From assembly GCA_017441265.1 (NCBI GenBank), contig JAFRYE010000035.1:1-64000 (forward strand): 64,000 nt of DNA. Direction: 5' to 3'. How positions within the stretch are numbered: position 1 is the stretch's first letter; each line of letters begins with the position of its first letter. The notes under the pieces were generated by a model. That model made no database searches. It was given only the letters and a program-made list of their open reading frames with translations, and had not been told where the DNA came from. The stretch is from Lachnospiraceae bacterium. GTDB lineage: Bacteria; Bacillota; Clostridia; Lachnospirales; Lachnospiraceae. The position numbers and the translations under genes are program-made. This document shows, one piece after another, positions 33,235-42,428 of this stretch.

Positions 33235-34623
33235 CATTCCTTTCATCATTTTGATAAAGTCATCCACCGCGCGGGAATCGATCAGACAATCGCATACACC
33301 GAGCCGCTCCACAATGTCGGAGCCGCCCTCTCCGCGGAAAATCCGCACGGTCATATCCTTATTTTTCGTCGGATCCGCCGCCTTCACCTCGAAGGTCAGG
33401 ATCGGTTCCGCATCCGGCGTCTCCGTCGGCTTGTACCCCGTCGTCCGAAGGCCCGTGATGAGATTCATCCACTCCAAAGCCTCCTTGGAGGTAATCTGTG
33501 TGCCGTTCATCCGGTACACCTCTTCCTCACCCACAGTCTCGTGGGTGTAGGTCAGCGCCTTGTCGTCAAAGGTCACGGTCAAAGACGAGATCGCACGCAT
33601 TCCCGGATAGAACAACGCATGGTACGTATACGAGAATACGTCGAAATTGCACATCAGCTCAACCTGCGCCTTGCTGATGGTGATGATGGCATCCCGCCCC
33701 TGGAGCATCGCATAGTACGATCCGGTCTCCGCATCCTGCTCGCCGATCTTCAGCGTATAGGACCTGGATTCCGTACCGGAATCGTCGGTATATTTCACAG
33801 TGAGCACCGCCTGCGGATCATTCAGACCGTATTTCGCGAACTCATCCGGCCGCGCCGCGCGGACACTCTCGGTGTAGATGTTCAGATACTGTTCCAGCTG
33901 ATCCATCCACGTTGTTCCGGGGATATCGGCCTCCCACTGAGCCCGATACGGCTCCTCGGAATACCACGGCAGATAGTTGATGCCGGAATAGTCGTAAAAG
34001 TTGTTGCCCTTCTTCGCCGTAAACGCCGGGAACAGGGTTCCCGTCAGCGAGATCTCGGTGATATTCTTGATCGCCGAAATGCTCGGAAGCGTCAGCTTGT
34101 TCACAAAATAACTCTTGTCACGCAGGATCAGCTGCGAATAGCTCGACGATACGGTATATACGGTCTTCTCATCGTTAAACCTGCAGTAATAGTTTGCATT
34201 CGTCGGCAGTTTGTCGCCGAGTTCGATCTTCACGAGCCGTTCGCTCCCTGCGTACGCCTCCAGCACCGCCGGATGATCAAGCCCGTATTCGCTCGCAGCC
34301 GCCGGCTCCGTCACTTTGGACAGCGCCAGAAGGTTCGGCAGCATCTTGTCGGTAAACTGGTTGACGATCGCCTGGTTCAAAAGGTCGTCTTCATTGATCC
34401 ACTTCTCGCCGTCCTTGGTGAACACGGCCTCGTAGGAATCATTTTTCAGATAAATCCTGTCGACCTTGTCCACATCGATCGTCGTCACCGTAAAGTATTC
34501 GGTTTTATTGCCCGGATCCGTTGGCTTTTTGTCCTTGTTTTTCAGCAGAAAGAACACGGCCAGCAAAGCACCGAGCGCAACCACTAAAACAGCGATCTTG
34601 ATAATGCTTGATTTACTCTTCAT
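33223..34623 (-). CDS. DUF4340 domain protein of Gld-like ABC system
   Basis: 466 residues. One N-terminal TM (IIKIAVLVVALGALLAVFFLL) is followed by a large extracytoplasmic region of the DUF4340 type: TTIDVDKVDRIYLKNDSYEAVFTKDGEKW, EYGLDHPAVLEAY, FAKYGLNDPQAVLTVKYTD. Such proteins regularly accompany GldG-like and ABC-2 genes, as here, but their role is not established. It overlaps the GldG-like gene by 11 bases, so translation is coupled. Function inferred only from context. Confidence 0.85.
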   Translation of the reverse strand: MKSKSSIIKIAVLVVALGALLAVFFLLKNKDKKPTDPGNKTEYFTVTTIDVDKVDRIYLKNDSYEAVFTKDGEKWINEDDLLNQAIVNQFTDKMLPNLLALSKVTEPAAASEYGLDHPAVLEAYAGSERLVKIELGDKLPTNANYYCRFNDEKTVYTVSSSYSQLILRDKSYFVNKLTLPSISAIKNITEISLTGTLFPAFTAKKGNNFYDYSGINYLPWYSEEPYRAQWEADIPGTTWMDQLEQYLNIYTESVRAARPDEFAKYGLNDPQAVLTVKYTDDSGTESRSYTLKIGEQDAETGSYYAMLQGRDAIITISKAQVELMCNFDVFSYTYHALFYPGMRAISSLTVTFDDKALTYTHETVGEEEVYRMNGTQITSKEALEWMNLITGLRTTGYKPTETPDAEPILTFEVKAADPTKNKDMTVRIFRGEGGSDIVERLGVCDCLIDSRAVDDFIKMMKGMTEN

Positions 34624-36067
34624 TCACTGTATTCTCCGAAGTCTGAATTCTCTCCACACGGCGTCTGAGAATGACGACAATGCCCACACACAGGATCAAC
34701 GCCGGCAGAAGGAAGGACGCAATCGCCACCTTGTTCCGCTCACTCGTCGTCATCCGAAGCGCTTCGTTGAGCGCCGTCGTGTCCGGGATTGCGCGAACCG
34801 TGTTGCTTTCCTGCGAAAAATGCTGATTCAGCATATCGATGAACATATCGCGGTTGGCCATCTGCGACGTGCCCGTCATGAACACATCGGAGAAGAAAAA
34901 TGACGCTCCGAACACATACATGGTTCCGGTCGAACCGTTGTAAGTGTCTTCGATCTTCATGAGAATCGGATACTCTCCCGTCTCATCGGTGGACAGTTTC
35001 GTGTAATCCCCTTCGCTCAGTTTGACATATCCTTCGGCCGATGAGCGATACAGCGTCTCGACGGTGGTGGTATTACGGCGAAGTACATCGGTGTACAAAG
35101 GCGTCGTAAACGGCCATGCCGCACTCTCGTTTCCGACCTTCGTCAAAAGGTACGGAGGCTGGTCACCGACGGTAAGGCTCGAGTCGCTCTCGCACACGAT
35201 CCCCGCACCCAGGCGCACGCCGTAATAGTTGAGAAGCGCCTGATAGCTCGTCAGCGTATCGGCTCCGACATAGGTTGAAGTAATTACGATACCGCCGCTC
35301 GTCATATAGTTCTTTACGGCTTCGACCTCCTCCGCCGTGAAGTCCTTTCTCGGACCGCCGATCAGCAGAATGTCGCAGTCTGCGGGAACTCCGCCGGCCG
35401 CAGTAAGGTTGACGTACTTCAGTTTATAGGCATTGAGCTTCAGCAGATCGGAAAATGTCTGCGTCACGCTTCCGAGATTTTCCTTATCAATGTTCGTAAG
35501 CCATTCGTTATGGTTGACCGTAGCGTAGATCGTCGCTTTCTTATCCTGAGTTACCTCGATGATCGCCTTGGCGATCTCAACCTCGGCGTCGTAACCCACA
35601 TGAGCTTTCGTCATCGCGCTCGTATTTACTTCGTAGATCATCATTTCCGAGACGTCGATATACGAGTAGCGCTCGGGAGCGTCCGCATTGACGACGATGA
35701 TACTGTTCGGATTGATCTCGCTGGTGTCGTTGTAGCGGTAGATGAACTGCGGGTACTGCACCGGATCCTTGAACGTCAGCGTGATCAGATCGTTGGCGTC
35801 CGCGATCAGTTCGGCCGCGGTCTTGATCGTGAGGTCCTCCTCACTCTCCTGATACACATAGTAGAGATCAACCGGCGTCGAGACGGACTTTGCAAACTCT
35901 TTCGTCTCGTCGGCGATGGTGTATTTTCCGGTCGACGACATGTCGATCTTGTCGAAGAGACTGCCTGAGATCAGGTTGACAACGATCAAAACCACGATCA
36001 CAAGGAAGGATACGACCGTGGCATAAGCACCGCCGCGGAATTTTCGGGATCGGGAATTCTTACTCAT
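34613..36067 (-). CDS. GldG-like auxiliary protein of ABC-2 transporter
   Basis: 484 residues. There is a TM near the N terminus (ATVVSFLVIVVLIVVNLISG), a large extracytoplasmic region containing a Rossmann-like GldG/ABC-type uncharacterised transport domain (GVPADCDILLIGGPRKDFTAEEVEAV), and a C-terminal TM (VAIASFLLPALILCVGIVVIL). In gliding Bacteroidetes GldG belongs to the GldAFG transporter. In Firmicutes the homologous set has no defined substrate. The gene begins one base after the permease gene ends. Confidence 0.87.
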   Translation of the reverse strand: MSKNSRSRKFRGGAYATVVSFLVIVVLIVVNLISGSLFDKIDMSSTGKYTIADETKEFAKSVSTPVDLYYVYQESEEDLTIKTAAELIADANDLITLTFKDPVQYPQFIYRYNDTSEINPNSIIVVNADAPERYSYIDVSEMMIYEVNTSAMTKAHVGYDAEVEIAKAIIEVTQDKKATIYATVNHNEWLTNIDKENLGSVTQTFSDLLKLNAYKLKYVNLTAAGGVPADCDILLIGGPRKDFTAEEVEAVKNYMTSGGIVITSTYVGADTLTSYQALLNYYGVRLGAGIVCESDSSLTVGDQPPYLLTKVGNESAAWPFTTPLYTDVLRRNTTTVETLYRSSAEGYVKLSEGDYTKLSTDETGEYPILMKIEDTYNGSTGTMYVFGASFFFSDVFMTGTSQMANRDMFIDMLNQHFSQESNTVRAIPDTTALNEALRMTTSERNKVAIASFLLPALILCVGIVVILRRRVERIQTSENTVNEE

Positions 36068-36068
36068 A

Positions 36069-36941
36069 TTACGCCTCCCATCTTCTCTTCTTGATCGCCT
36101 GAATGGTCAGGAACACGAAGAGGAAAATCATGCTGAGATAGTAAACGTAGGATGAGATGTCCACGATCTCTCTCGGGAACAGGGCAAACCGCGACTGCAC
36201 GGACAGCCAGCCGAACACTTTCGCGAGGCTGCCGTCAAACCGGGTCCGATCCGGATCCGTAAAATAAGCAACTGCCAGACCGCCGACGGAAAGCACCGCA
36301 ACGATGCCCGTGACGATCTTGCTCTTCATCATCACATATGTAATGACCGACACGATCAAAGCGAGCCCGAGGAGCACGCAAAATGCCAGTACATGTCCGG
36401 TCGGAAGCATCTGAACGAGCATGTCGATCATTAGGGTAAACAGGATCACAATGAACGTCATCACTGCCGCAAACACCTGACTCTCGGTCAGCGACGAAAT
36501 GAACATTCCGATGGCCATATACGTGCATCCCAGCAAAAAGAACGCAGCGATCGTCGTGTACGCAACCGAATAGTTCACCGCACCGTAATTGTGAAGGATC
36601 AGCGGATAGACGCAGATAAACGCTACCGCGACGGCAAACACCGTCACGAGCGCAAGGAACTTCCCTAATACAATGCGCTCGACACTCACGGGCGCCGTGA
36701 AGATCAGCTGGTCCGTGCGCTGTCTCTTTTCCTCCGCGAGAATACGCATCGTAAGCATCGGAACCAGCAGAAGGAAGAACGTCGTGGTTCCGTTGACCGC
36801 AAGTCCGAAGTTTGCGTACTCGCCGCGCAGGTTGTACAGGTATTGGTAAATGCCGACAATGATCAGCAAAAACGCAATGAACAGATATCCGAGGAACGAC
36901 GTGAAATACGACCGCAACTCTTTTTTGTAAATTGCTCTCAT
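36069..36941 (-). CDS. ABC-2 type transporter permease (GldF-like)
   Basis: 290-residue permease with six TM segments. It starts MRAIYKKELRSYFTSFLGYLF, typical of this class. TTFFLLLVPMLTMRILAEEKRQRTDQLIFTAP is the conserved cytoplasmic loop that contacts the ATPase. Its ATG overlaps the stop of the ATPase gene by four bases (ATGA), evidence of translational coupling. Substrate unknown. Confidence 0.9.
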   Translation of the reverse strand: MRAIYKKELRSYFTSFLGYLFIAFLLIIVGIYQYLYNLRGEYANFGLAVNGTTTFFLLLVPMLTMRILAEEKRQRTDQLIFTAPVSVERIVLGKFLALVTVFAVAVAFICVYPLILHNYGAVNYSVAYTTIAAFFLLGCTYMAIGMFISSLTESQVFAAVMTFIVILFTLMIDMLVQMLPTGHVLAFCVLLGLALIVSVITYVMMKSKIVTGIVAVLSVGGLAVAYFTDPDRTRFDGSLAKVFGWLSVQSRFALFPREIVDISSYVYYLSMIFLFVFLTIQAIKKRRWEA

Positions 36942-37885
36942 ATCGTATCCCCCTTCCCTGTCATCTCGATAAAGACATCCTCAAGGGTCTTCTGGATGGC
37001 ATTGAGTTCAAACAGGGCAAAACCGCGCTCGGCACACATAGTCGCAAGACGGTCCCGGATCTCTCCCCGCTCTGCGGAATACACCGCGTAGGCCGTGAGA
37101 CCGTCGCCGGGATCCTCTTCAAGCCTGTCGCACCGCGCAATGTTCGGGATCGACTCCACCGCTTTGCGGAACTCCTCTTCCTCCGCGCGGACCACAAGAC
37201 GAACGCCGCTGGTACCGCCCAGCGTGCGGATGATGTTGTCCGGCGTGTCGATGATGATCTTCTTTCCGTGATTGATGATCAGCACGCGGTCACATACGGC
37301 GTTGACCTCAAACAGGATATGGGAACTCAAAATGATCGTATGCTCTTTTCCGAGGCTGCGGATGAGATTGCGCATCCAGTTGATCTGCATCGGGTCGAGG
37401 CCGACGGTGGGCTCGTCGAGGATCAGCACCTCGGGATTGCCGACGAGCGCCTGCGCAAGGCCGACACGCTGACGATATCCCTTACTGAGATGCTTGATCA
37501 GCTTGTTCTGCATATGGGTTACGTGCAACAGTTCCATCACACGGTCCACTTCTGCCGCGCGCTCCTTCTTCGGGATCTCCTTGAGCTCCGTACAGAACCG
37601 CAGATACTCCTTCACACGCATATCGGGATACACGGGCGGAATCTCCGGAAGGTATCCGATGCATCGTTTCGCCTTCTCCGGCTCGTCATAGACGTTGAAG
37701 CCGTTGATGGTCACATCGCCTTCGGTTGCGGAATTGTAGCCCGTGATCATGTTCATGGTCGTCGACTTGCCGGCACCGTTCGGTCCCAGAAAGCCGAGGA
37801 TCTCGCCTTTTTCAACGGTGAAGCTGAGGTCGTCCACGGCGCGGAAATCACCGTATTGCTTCACCAGATGTTCTACTGTTATCAC
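36938..37885 (-). CDS. ABC transporter ATPase (GldA/NatA-like)
   Basis: 315 residues. Walker A is GPNGAGKST, the signature LSKGYRQRVGLAQAL, Walker B VLILDEPTVGLDP, and the switch His lies in IILSSHILFEV. A C-terminal extension of about 90 residues (VRLVVRAEEEEFRKAV onward) is typical of drug and sodium export ATPases of the ABC-2 class. The start codon is GTG at 37885, six bases after AGGAGG. It heads the four-gene Gld-like set and lies 48 bases after dapB. Confidence 0.92.
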   Translation of the reverse strand: MITVEHLVKQYGDFRAVDDLSFTVEKGEILGFLGPNGAGKSTTMNMITGYNSATEGDVTINGFNVYDEPEKAKRCIGYLPEIPPVYPDMRVKEYLRFCTELKEIPKKERAAEVDRVMELLHVTHMQNKLIKHLSKGYRQRVGLAQALVGNPEVLILDEPTVGLDPMQINWMRNLIRSLGKEHTIILSSHILFEVNAVCDRVLIINHGKKIIIDTPDNIIRTLGGTSGVRLVVRAEEEEFRKAVESIPNIARCDRLEEDPGDGLTAYAVYSAERGEIRDRLATMCAERGFALFELNAIQKTLEDVFIEMTGKGDTI

Positions 37886-37933
37886 CTTTTGCCTCCTGCT
37901 GTCTTACTCTCCTGTCTCCCCCAAAGGCCGCAA

Positions 37934-38689
37934 TCAGCCGATCACGTCCTTCATCGTATACAAGCCGGGCTTCTGTCCCGCAAGGTATTTCGCCGCCGCC
38001 ACGGCACCTTTGCCGAAGATTGCCTTCGAGTACGCCGTATGGCTGATAGTGATCACCTCGTCGGTCCCGCAGAACAAGACGTCGTGATCGCCGACGATCG
38101 TACCCCCGCGGACCGCGCTGATACCGATCTCGTCGCGCGGACGCTGCTCGCTTCTCGTCGAGCGATCAAACACATAGTCCTTCGCCTGCGGAAGCGCCGC
38201 ATTGATGGCATCCGCGATCGCGAGAGCCGTGCCGCTGGGAGCATCCTTCTTCAGGCGGTGATGCTTCTCCACGATCTCGATGTCAAAGCCTTCCGCCGCA
38301 AGCGTCTTCGCCGCTTCCTGAACTAAGCGGATCAGAACATTCACACCCAGAGACATGTTGGCGGAACGGACGATCGGCAGTTCCTTCGAAGCCGCCTCAA
38401 TCTCCGCAACCTGCTCTTTCGTATAACCGGTCGTGCAGAGGACCAGCGGCATGTTGCGCTTCTTTCCCTCCGCAAGCAGCGCCGAAAGGATCTTCGGCGT
38501 CGAAAAATCGATCAGAACGTCGGCATCTTCCTTCACTTCGGAAAACGACGGATAAACCGGGTATTTCGAGTCCTCCGGCACAACCAAGTCGATGCCGGCA
38601 ACAACCTCGGCGTTCTCATCCTGCATCACCAGCTCCGAGATCACGCGGCCCATATGACCGCTGCAACCGCTCATGATAATTCTTGTCAT
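37934..38689 (-). CDS. dapB: 4-hydroxy-tetrahydrodipicolinate reductase
   Basis: Reduces the product of DapA with NAD(P)H in lysine and diaminopimelate synthesis, supplying peptidoglycan. The Rossmann start is MTRIIMSGCSGHMGR. The catalytic His/Lys segment EIVEKHHRLKKDAPSGTA and the C-terminal AVRGGTIVGDHDVLF are characteristic. The 251 residues are normal. It is encoded 100 bases downstream of dapA, with a hairpin in the gap, so the pair probably shares the dapA promoter. Confidence 0.96.
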   Translation of the reverse strand: MTRIIMSGCSGHMGRVISELVMQDENAEVVAGIDLVVPEDSKYPVYPSFSEVKEDADVLIDFSTPKILSALLAEGKKRNMPLVLCTTGYTKEQVAEIEAASKELPIVRSANMSLGVNVLIRLVQEAAKTLAAEGFDIEIVEKHHRLKKDAPSGTALAIADAINAALPQAKDYVFDRSTRSEQRPRDEIGISAVRGGTIVGDHDVLFCGTDEVITISHTAYSKAIFGKGAVAAAKYLAGQKPGLYTMKDVIG

Positions 38690-38734
38690 GGTAGTATCAT
38701 CCTCCCATTGTCTTCGTCGTCAATGTACAACAAA

Positions 38735-38776
38735 CGGGCCCTCGGCCGCGCCGCGGTGGCACAGCCGCAAGACCCG
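38735..38776 (-). other. Imperfect hairpin between dapA and dapB
   Basis: CGGGTC pairs with GGCCCG across a GC-rich loop with a further CGGC/GCCG pair; it is followed by UUUGUUG on the minus strand. It could attenuate dapB expression. The structure is interrupted, so confidence is low. Confidence 0.35.
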
Positions 38777-38789
38777 AAACCGTCATGTG

Positions 38790-39677
38790 TTACTTCAGAA
38801 CGCCCATGCGCTCCATCTCTGCCTTAAGGATTGCCTGATTCTGAGGCTCCATCACCGACAGAGGCATGCGCACGCTGCCGTCGCACTGTCCCATCATGCA
38901 GGACGCCGCTTTCACCGGGATCGGATTCACCTCGAGGAAGAGGTCCTTCGCCAGGCGGAAGTACTTCACCTGCAGATCGCGGGCTTTCTCAACATCCCCG
39001 CGAAGATAGGACGCAACCATCTCGTGCACCTCATACGGGATGACATGGGACAACACGGAAATGACGCCCTTGCCGCCGATTGAGAGGATCGGAACGATCA
39101 TATCGTCATTGCCGGAGTAAATGTCCATCTTGCCGTCGGTGAGCGCCGCGATCTCCGTAGCCACACTGATGTCACCGGTGGCTTCCTTCACCGCGACGAT
39201 GTTGTCGACGGTCTTGTACAGCGTCGCGATCGTCGAGGGTGCCATCTTGCAACCGGTGCGGGAAGGCACGTTGTACAGAATGATCGGCTTCTTCGTAGCC
39301 CCGGCCACCGCCGTAAAATGAGCCACAAGGCCGTTCTGTGTCGCCTTGTTGTAGTAAGGAGTCACGACAAGCATCGCGTCCGCCCCCAGAGCGTCCGCCT
39401 CCTTCGTCAGATAGATCGCCGTCTCCGTGCAGTTCGAGCCCGTGCCGGCGATGACCGGAACACGTCCCGCTACCTGCCTTACGCAATAACCGATCACATC
39501 GAGATGCTCCTCGTGAGACAGGCAGGATGCCTCTCCCGTCGTGCCGCAGACAACGATCGCGTCCGTGTGGTTTGCGATCTGATACTCGATAATATCGGAA
39601 AAATTCTTATAATCGACTTCACCGCCGTTCTTGAACGGTGTGATAATGGCTACCGCCGAACCTGTAAAGATAGACAT
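38790..39677 (-). CDS. dapA: 4-hydroxy-tetrahydrodipicolinate synthase
   Basis: Condenses pyruvate and aspartate semialdehyde in lysine/diaminopimelate synthesis. It starts MSIFTGSAVAIITPFKNG. GTTGEASCLSHEEH is the conserved pocket, the Tyr is in LYNVPSRTGCKM, and the Schiff-base Lys is in IVAVKEATGDIS near residue 160. The 295-residue length is standard. The ATG at 39677 is preceded by GGAGGG; a longer start at 39707 has no SD. It has a strong promoter and a hairpin in its leader. Confidence 0.97.
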   Translation of the reverse strand: MSIFTGSAVAIITPFKNGGEVDYKNFSDIIEYQIANHTDAIVVCGTTGEASCLSHEEHLDVIGYCVRQVAGRVPVIAGTGSNCTETAIYLTKEADALGADAMLVVTPYYNKATQNGLVAHFTAVAGATKKPIILYNVPSRTGCKMAPSTIATLYKTVDNIVAVKEATGDISVATEIAALTDGKMDIYSGNDDMIVPILSIGGKGVISVLSHVIPYEVHEMVASYLRGDVEKARDLQVKYFRLAKDLFLEVNPIPVKAASCMMGQCDGSVRMPLSVMEPQNQAILKAEMERMGVLK

Positions 39678-39719
39678 GGAAAAACCCTCCGCTGAATTCA
39701 AAATCATATTCGTTCGCGG

Positions 39720-39745
39720 TTTTTCGGAATATCATAACCGAAAAA
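39720..39745 (-). other. Leader hairpin of dapA
   Basis: Perfect 8-bp stem TTTTTCGG/CCGAAAAA (39720-39727 and 39738-39745) between the promoter and the dapA SD. It is AT-rich with no U tract. Confidence 0.5.
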
Positions 39746-39758
39746 TCATACAGAGATT

Positions 39759-39787
39759 ATATTAGCATTTTCCGTTTCGTATGTCAA
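39759..39787 (-). promoter_or_regulatory. Sigma-A promoter of dapA
   Basis: Minus-strand TTGACA (39782-39787), 17 bases, TAATAT (39759-39764). The spacer contains a full copy of the dispersed motif CGGAAAATG (39766-39774), so anything binding that motif would sit inside this promoter. Confidence 0.75.
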
Positions 39788-39902
39788 GAAATCCGTTGTG
39801 TTCGACCGCTCCCCGGGAAGAATTGTCCGTTTCCCGTGCGGACGCGCATTATATGCACAAGTTTTCGCCCGTAACCGCGCTCATTGTTGGTCACCTTATC
39901 TA

Positions 39903-39930
39903 TTGAAAAAAGACATTGTTGTGTTACAAT
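39903..39930 (+). promoter_or_regulatory. Sigma-A promoter of typA
   Basis: TTGAAA (39903-39908), a 16-base spacer, TACAAT (39925-39930), about 55 bases before the typA ATG. Confidence 0.65.
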
Positions 39931-39985
39931 ACTATCGTCGGCTTTTGTGGCCTGAAATCAGAACACTATGCAAGGAACAGGAACT

Positions 39986-41809
39986 ATGAAGAGAAATGAC
40001 ATTCGCAATATCGCCATCATTGCCCACGTCGACCACGGCAAGACCACGCTCGTCGACGAGCTCTTAAAGCAAAGCGGCGTCTTCCGCACCGGTCAGGTTG
40101 TCGAGGATCGCGTGATGGACTCAAACGATATCGAACGGGAGCGCGGTATCACCATCCTTTCGAAAAATACCGCTGTCACATACAAAGGCGTAAAGATTAA
40201 CATCATCGACACCCCCGGCCACGCCGATTTCGGCGGTGAGGTCGAGCGTGTCCTCAAGATGGTCAACGGCGTAGTACTTCTGGTCGACGCTTTCGAGGGG
40301 CCGATGCCCCAGACCAAATTCGTTTTGAAGAAAGCTCTCGAGCTGCATCTTCCGGTCATCGTCTGCATCAATAAGATCGACCGTCCGGAAGCTCGCCCGA
40401 AGGAAGTCATCGATGAGGTTCTGGAGCTTCTGATCGACCTCGACGCGGACGACGAACAGCTGGAGTGCCCGATCGTCTTCACCTCCGCCAAGAGCGGTAT
40501 CGCTATTCTGGAGCTTGAGGACAAGCCTGTCAGTATGGAGCCTCTGTTTGAGACGATCCTCGATTACATCCCCGCTCCCGAGGGCGACGAGACCGCAGGC
40601 ACCCAGGTTCTCATCAGCACCATCGATTACAATGAATACGTGGGACGCATCGGCGTCGGCAAGGTGGACAACGGTACGATCCGCGTCAATCAGGACTGCG
40701 TCATCGTCAACCACCACGATCCCGACAAACTCCGCAGAGTCAAGATCAGCAAGCTCTATGAGTTTGACGGTCTGAAGAAGGTTGAGGTAAATGAGGCAAC
40801 CGTGGGATCCATCGTAGCCATCTCCGGCATCAGCGACATCCACATCGGAGACACGCTCTGCTCCCCGGATGCTCCCAAGGCAATTCCTTTCCAGAAGATC
40901 TCCGAACCGACGATCTCCATGAATTTCCTTGTAAACGACAGCCCTCTTGCCGGTCAGGAAGGCAAATTCGTCACGTCCCGCCATCTGCGCGAGCGCCTCT
41001 TCCGCGAGCTTAACACCGACGTGTCGCTGCGGGTTGAAGAGACGGACACGACCGAGGCTTTCAAAGTCTCCGGCCGCGGTGAACTGCACCTGTCCGTACT
41101 GATTGAGAACATGCGCCGCGAAGGTTACGAATTCGCCGTCAGCAAGGCGCAGGTCATCTACCGCGAAGACGAGAACGGCAGGAAGCTCGAACCCATGGAG
41201 GAGTGTGTCGTCGACGTTCCCGAAGCGTATGCCGGAAGCGTCATCGAGAAACTCTCCGCACGAAAAGGCGAGCTTCAGGGCATGAGTTCCTTCGGCGCCG
41301 GCTCGACACGTCTCACGTTTATCATCCCCGCCCGCGGTTTGATCGGATACCGCAACGAGTTCCTCACGGATACGAAGGGCGAGGGAATCATCAACACCGT
41401 ATTTTCCGGATATGCGCCGTACAAGGGAGACCTGAACTACCGCTCCCAGGGCAGCCTGATCGCGTTTGAAAGCGGCGAGGCAGTCACGTACGGTCTGTTC
41501 AACGCACAGGAGCGAGGCGCCCTGTTCATCGGCGCCGGAGAGAAAGTCTATGCCGGCATGGTTGTCGGTGAGAACGGCAAGCCCGAGGACGTGGAAGTCA
41601 ACGTCTGCAAGCGCAAGCAGCTGACGAACACCCGCTCTTCCGCTGCCGACGAGGCGCTTCGCCTCACGCCTCCGAGAATCATGAGCCTCGAGCAATGCTT
41701 GGAGTTCATCGACAACGACGAACTTCTGGAAGTCACCCCGAAGAACCTGCGAATCCGCAAGAAGATCCTCGACTCTCTCGAGAGAAAGCGCGCGGCTCGC
41801 AAGAACTGA
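39986..41809 (+). CDS. typA: Translational GTPase TypA/BipA
   Basis: 607-residue ribosome-associated GTPase of the EF-G family, needed for ribosome assembly or stress growth in several bacteria. G motifs are visible: [16 protein letters not shown], switch I with [21 protein letters not shown] and [10 protein letters not shown]. The C-terminal part has the TypA-specific [19 protein letters not shown]. The ATG at 39986 ([12 protein letters not shown]) is chosen over one at 39968 because AGGAAC lies just upstream. It is the first of the few plus-strand genes here. Confidence 0.97.
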   Translation: MKRNDIRNIAIIAHVDHGKTTLVDELLKQSGVFRTGQVVEDRVMDSNDIERERGITILSKNTAVTYKGVKINIIDTPGHADFGGEVERVLKMVNGVVLLVDAFEGPMPQTKFVLKKALELHLPVIVCINKIDRPEARPKEVIDEVLELLIDLDADDEQLECPIVFTSAKSGIAILELEDKPVSMEPLFETILDYIPAPEGDETAGTQVLISTIDYNEYVGRIGVGKVDNGTIRVNQDCVIVNHHDPDKLRRVKISKLYEFDGLKKVEVNEATVGSIVAISGISDIHIGDTLCSPDAPKAIPFQKISEPTISMNFLVNDSPLAGQEGKFVTSRHLRERLFRELNTDVSLRVEETDTTEAFKVSGRGELHLSVLIENMRREGYEFAVSKAQVIYREDENGRKLEPMEECVVDVPEAYAGSVIEKLSARKGELQGMSSFGAGSTRLTFIIPARGLIGYRNEFLTDTKGEGIINTVFSGYAPYKGDLNYRSQGSLIAFESGEAVTYGLFNAQERGALFIGAGEKVYAGMVVGENGKPEDVEVNVCKRKQLTNTRSSAADEALRLTPPRIMSLEQCLEFIDNDELLEVTPKNLRIRKKILDSLERKRAARKN

Positions 41810-41848
41810 TCATTTCACCGATCGACATCGAAGAAGGAGAAGGCTACG

Positions 41849-42328
41849 ATGAAGAACACAAACTATCTTACCTGGGACGAATATTTTATGGGGATCGCAC
41901 TGCTGTCGGCAAAGCGAAGCAAAGACCCGAACACCTGCGTCGGCGCCTGCATTGTCAGTCCCGAGAACCGCATTCTGTCGGTGGGCTACAACGGTATGCC
42001 CCGCGGATGTTCCGACGACGAATACCCCTGGGAGCGCGAGGGCGATGCTCTCGACACCAAGTATTTCTACGTCTGCCATGCCGAACTGAACGCGATCCTC
42101 AACTACTCCGGCACCAACATGAAGGGCGCGCGTGTCTACACTACGCTATTCCCGTGCAACGAGTGCACCAAAGCGCTCATCCAGGCCGGGATCACCGAAG
42201 TCATCTACCAGAGCGACAAATACGATCTCACTCCCGCGAACATCGCGGCAAAGCGCATGTTCACCTCGGCAGGCGTCGCTCTGCGCCAGATGCCCGTGAC
42301 CGACAAGGATGTAGTGCTCTCACTGTAG
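41849..42328 (+). CDS. Deoxycytidylate deaminase family protein
   Basis: 159-residue zinc deaminase of the dCMP deaminase (ComEB-like) family, which makes dUMP for thymidylate synthesis. Zinc ligands are the His in CHAELNAIL and the two Cys in FPCNECTKAL; the catalytic Glu is in the HAE motif. GACIVSPENRILSVGYNGMPRG is the family N-terminal signature. AAGGAG precedes the ATG, 39 bases after typA. In Bacillus the homologue is in the comE operon, but no competence gene is near here. Confidence 0.9.
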   Translation: MKNTNYLTWDEYFMGIALLSAKRSKDPNTCVGACIVSPENRILSVGYNGMPRGCSDDEYPWEREGDALDTKYFYVCHAELNAILNYSGTNMKGARVYTTLFPCNECTKALIQAGITEVIYQSDKYDLTPANIAAKRMFTSAGVALRQMPVTDKDVVLSL

Positions 42329-42338
42329 CGGATATTAC

Positions 42339-42367
42339 ATTTTCCGCATGAATTATTTGTGTATAAT
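42339..42367 (+). promoter_or_regulatory. Possible promoter of the fused ABC transporter
   Basis: A perfect TATAAT (42362-42367) lies about 60 bases before the ATG at 42429. The -35 position is occupied by the dispersed motif CATTTTCCG (42338-42346) rather than by a TTGACA-like box. Confidence 0.4.
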
Positions 42368-42428
42368 AAGGAAGGTGCCGTCTCCGCGGCATCATTCCGC
42401 AAACAGAGGAAATACGAGGAAAACCTGA

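Larger units (their letters stand above)
39678..39985. other. Divergent regulatory region between dapA and typA
   Basis: 308 bases with the dapA promoter and leader hairpin on one side and the typA promoter on the other. Bases 39790-39900 hold no recognisable element. No lysine riboswitch core is visible in the dapA leader, which is only about 75 nt long. Confidence 0.75.

Noticed and set aside
39678..39758. Lysine riboswitch in the dapA leader
   Set aside because: The leader is about 75 nt and holds only one AT-rich hairpin; the L box needs about 170 nt with several conserved stems.
40121..41695. Minus-strand open frame of 524 codons opposite typA
   Set aside because: It is a shadow of the strongly conserved TypA frame. 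Its translation shows no family motif and there is no SD.
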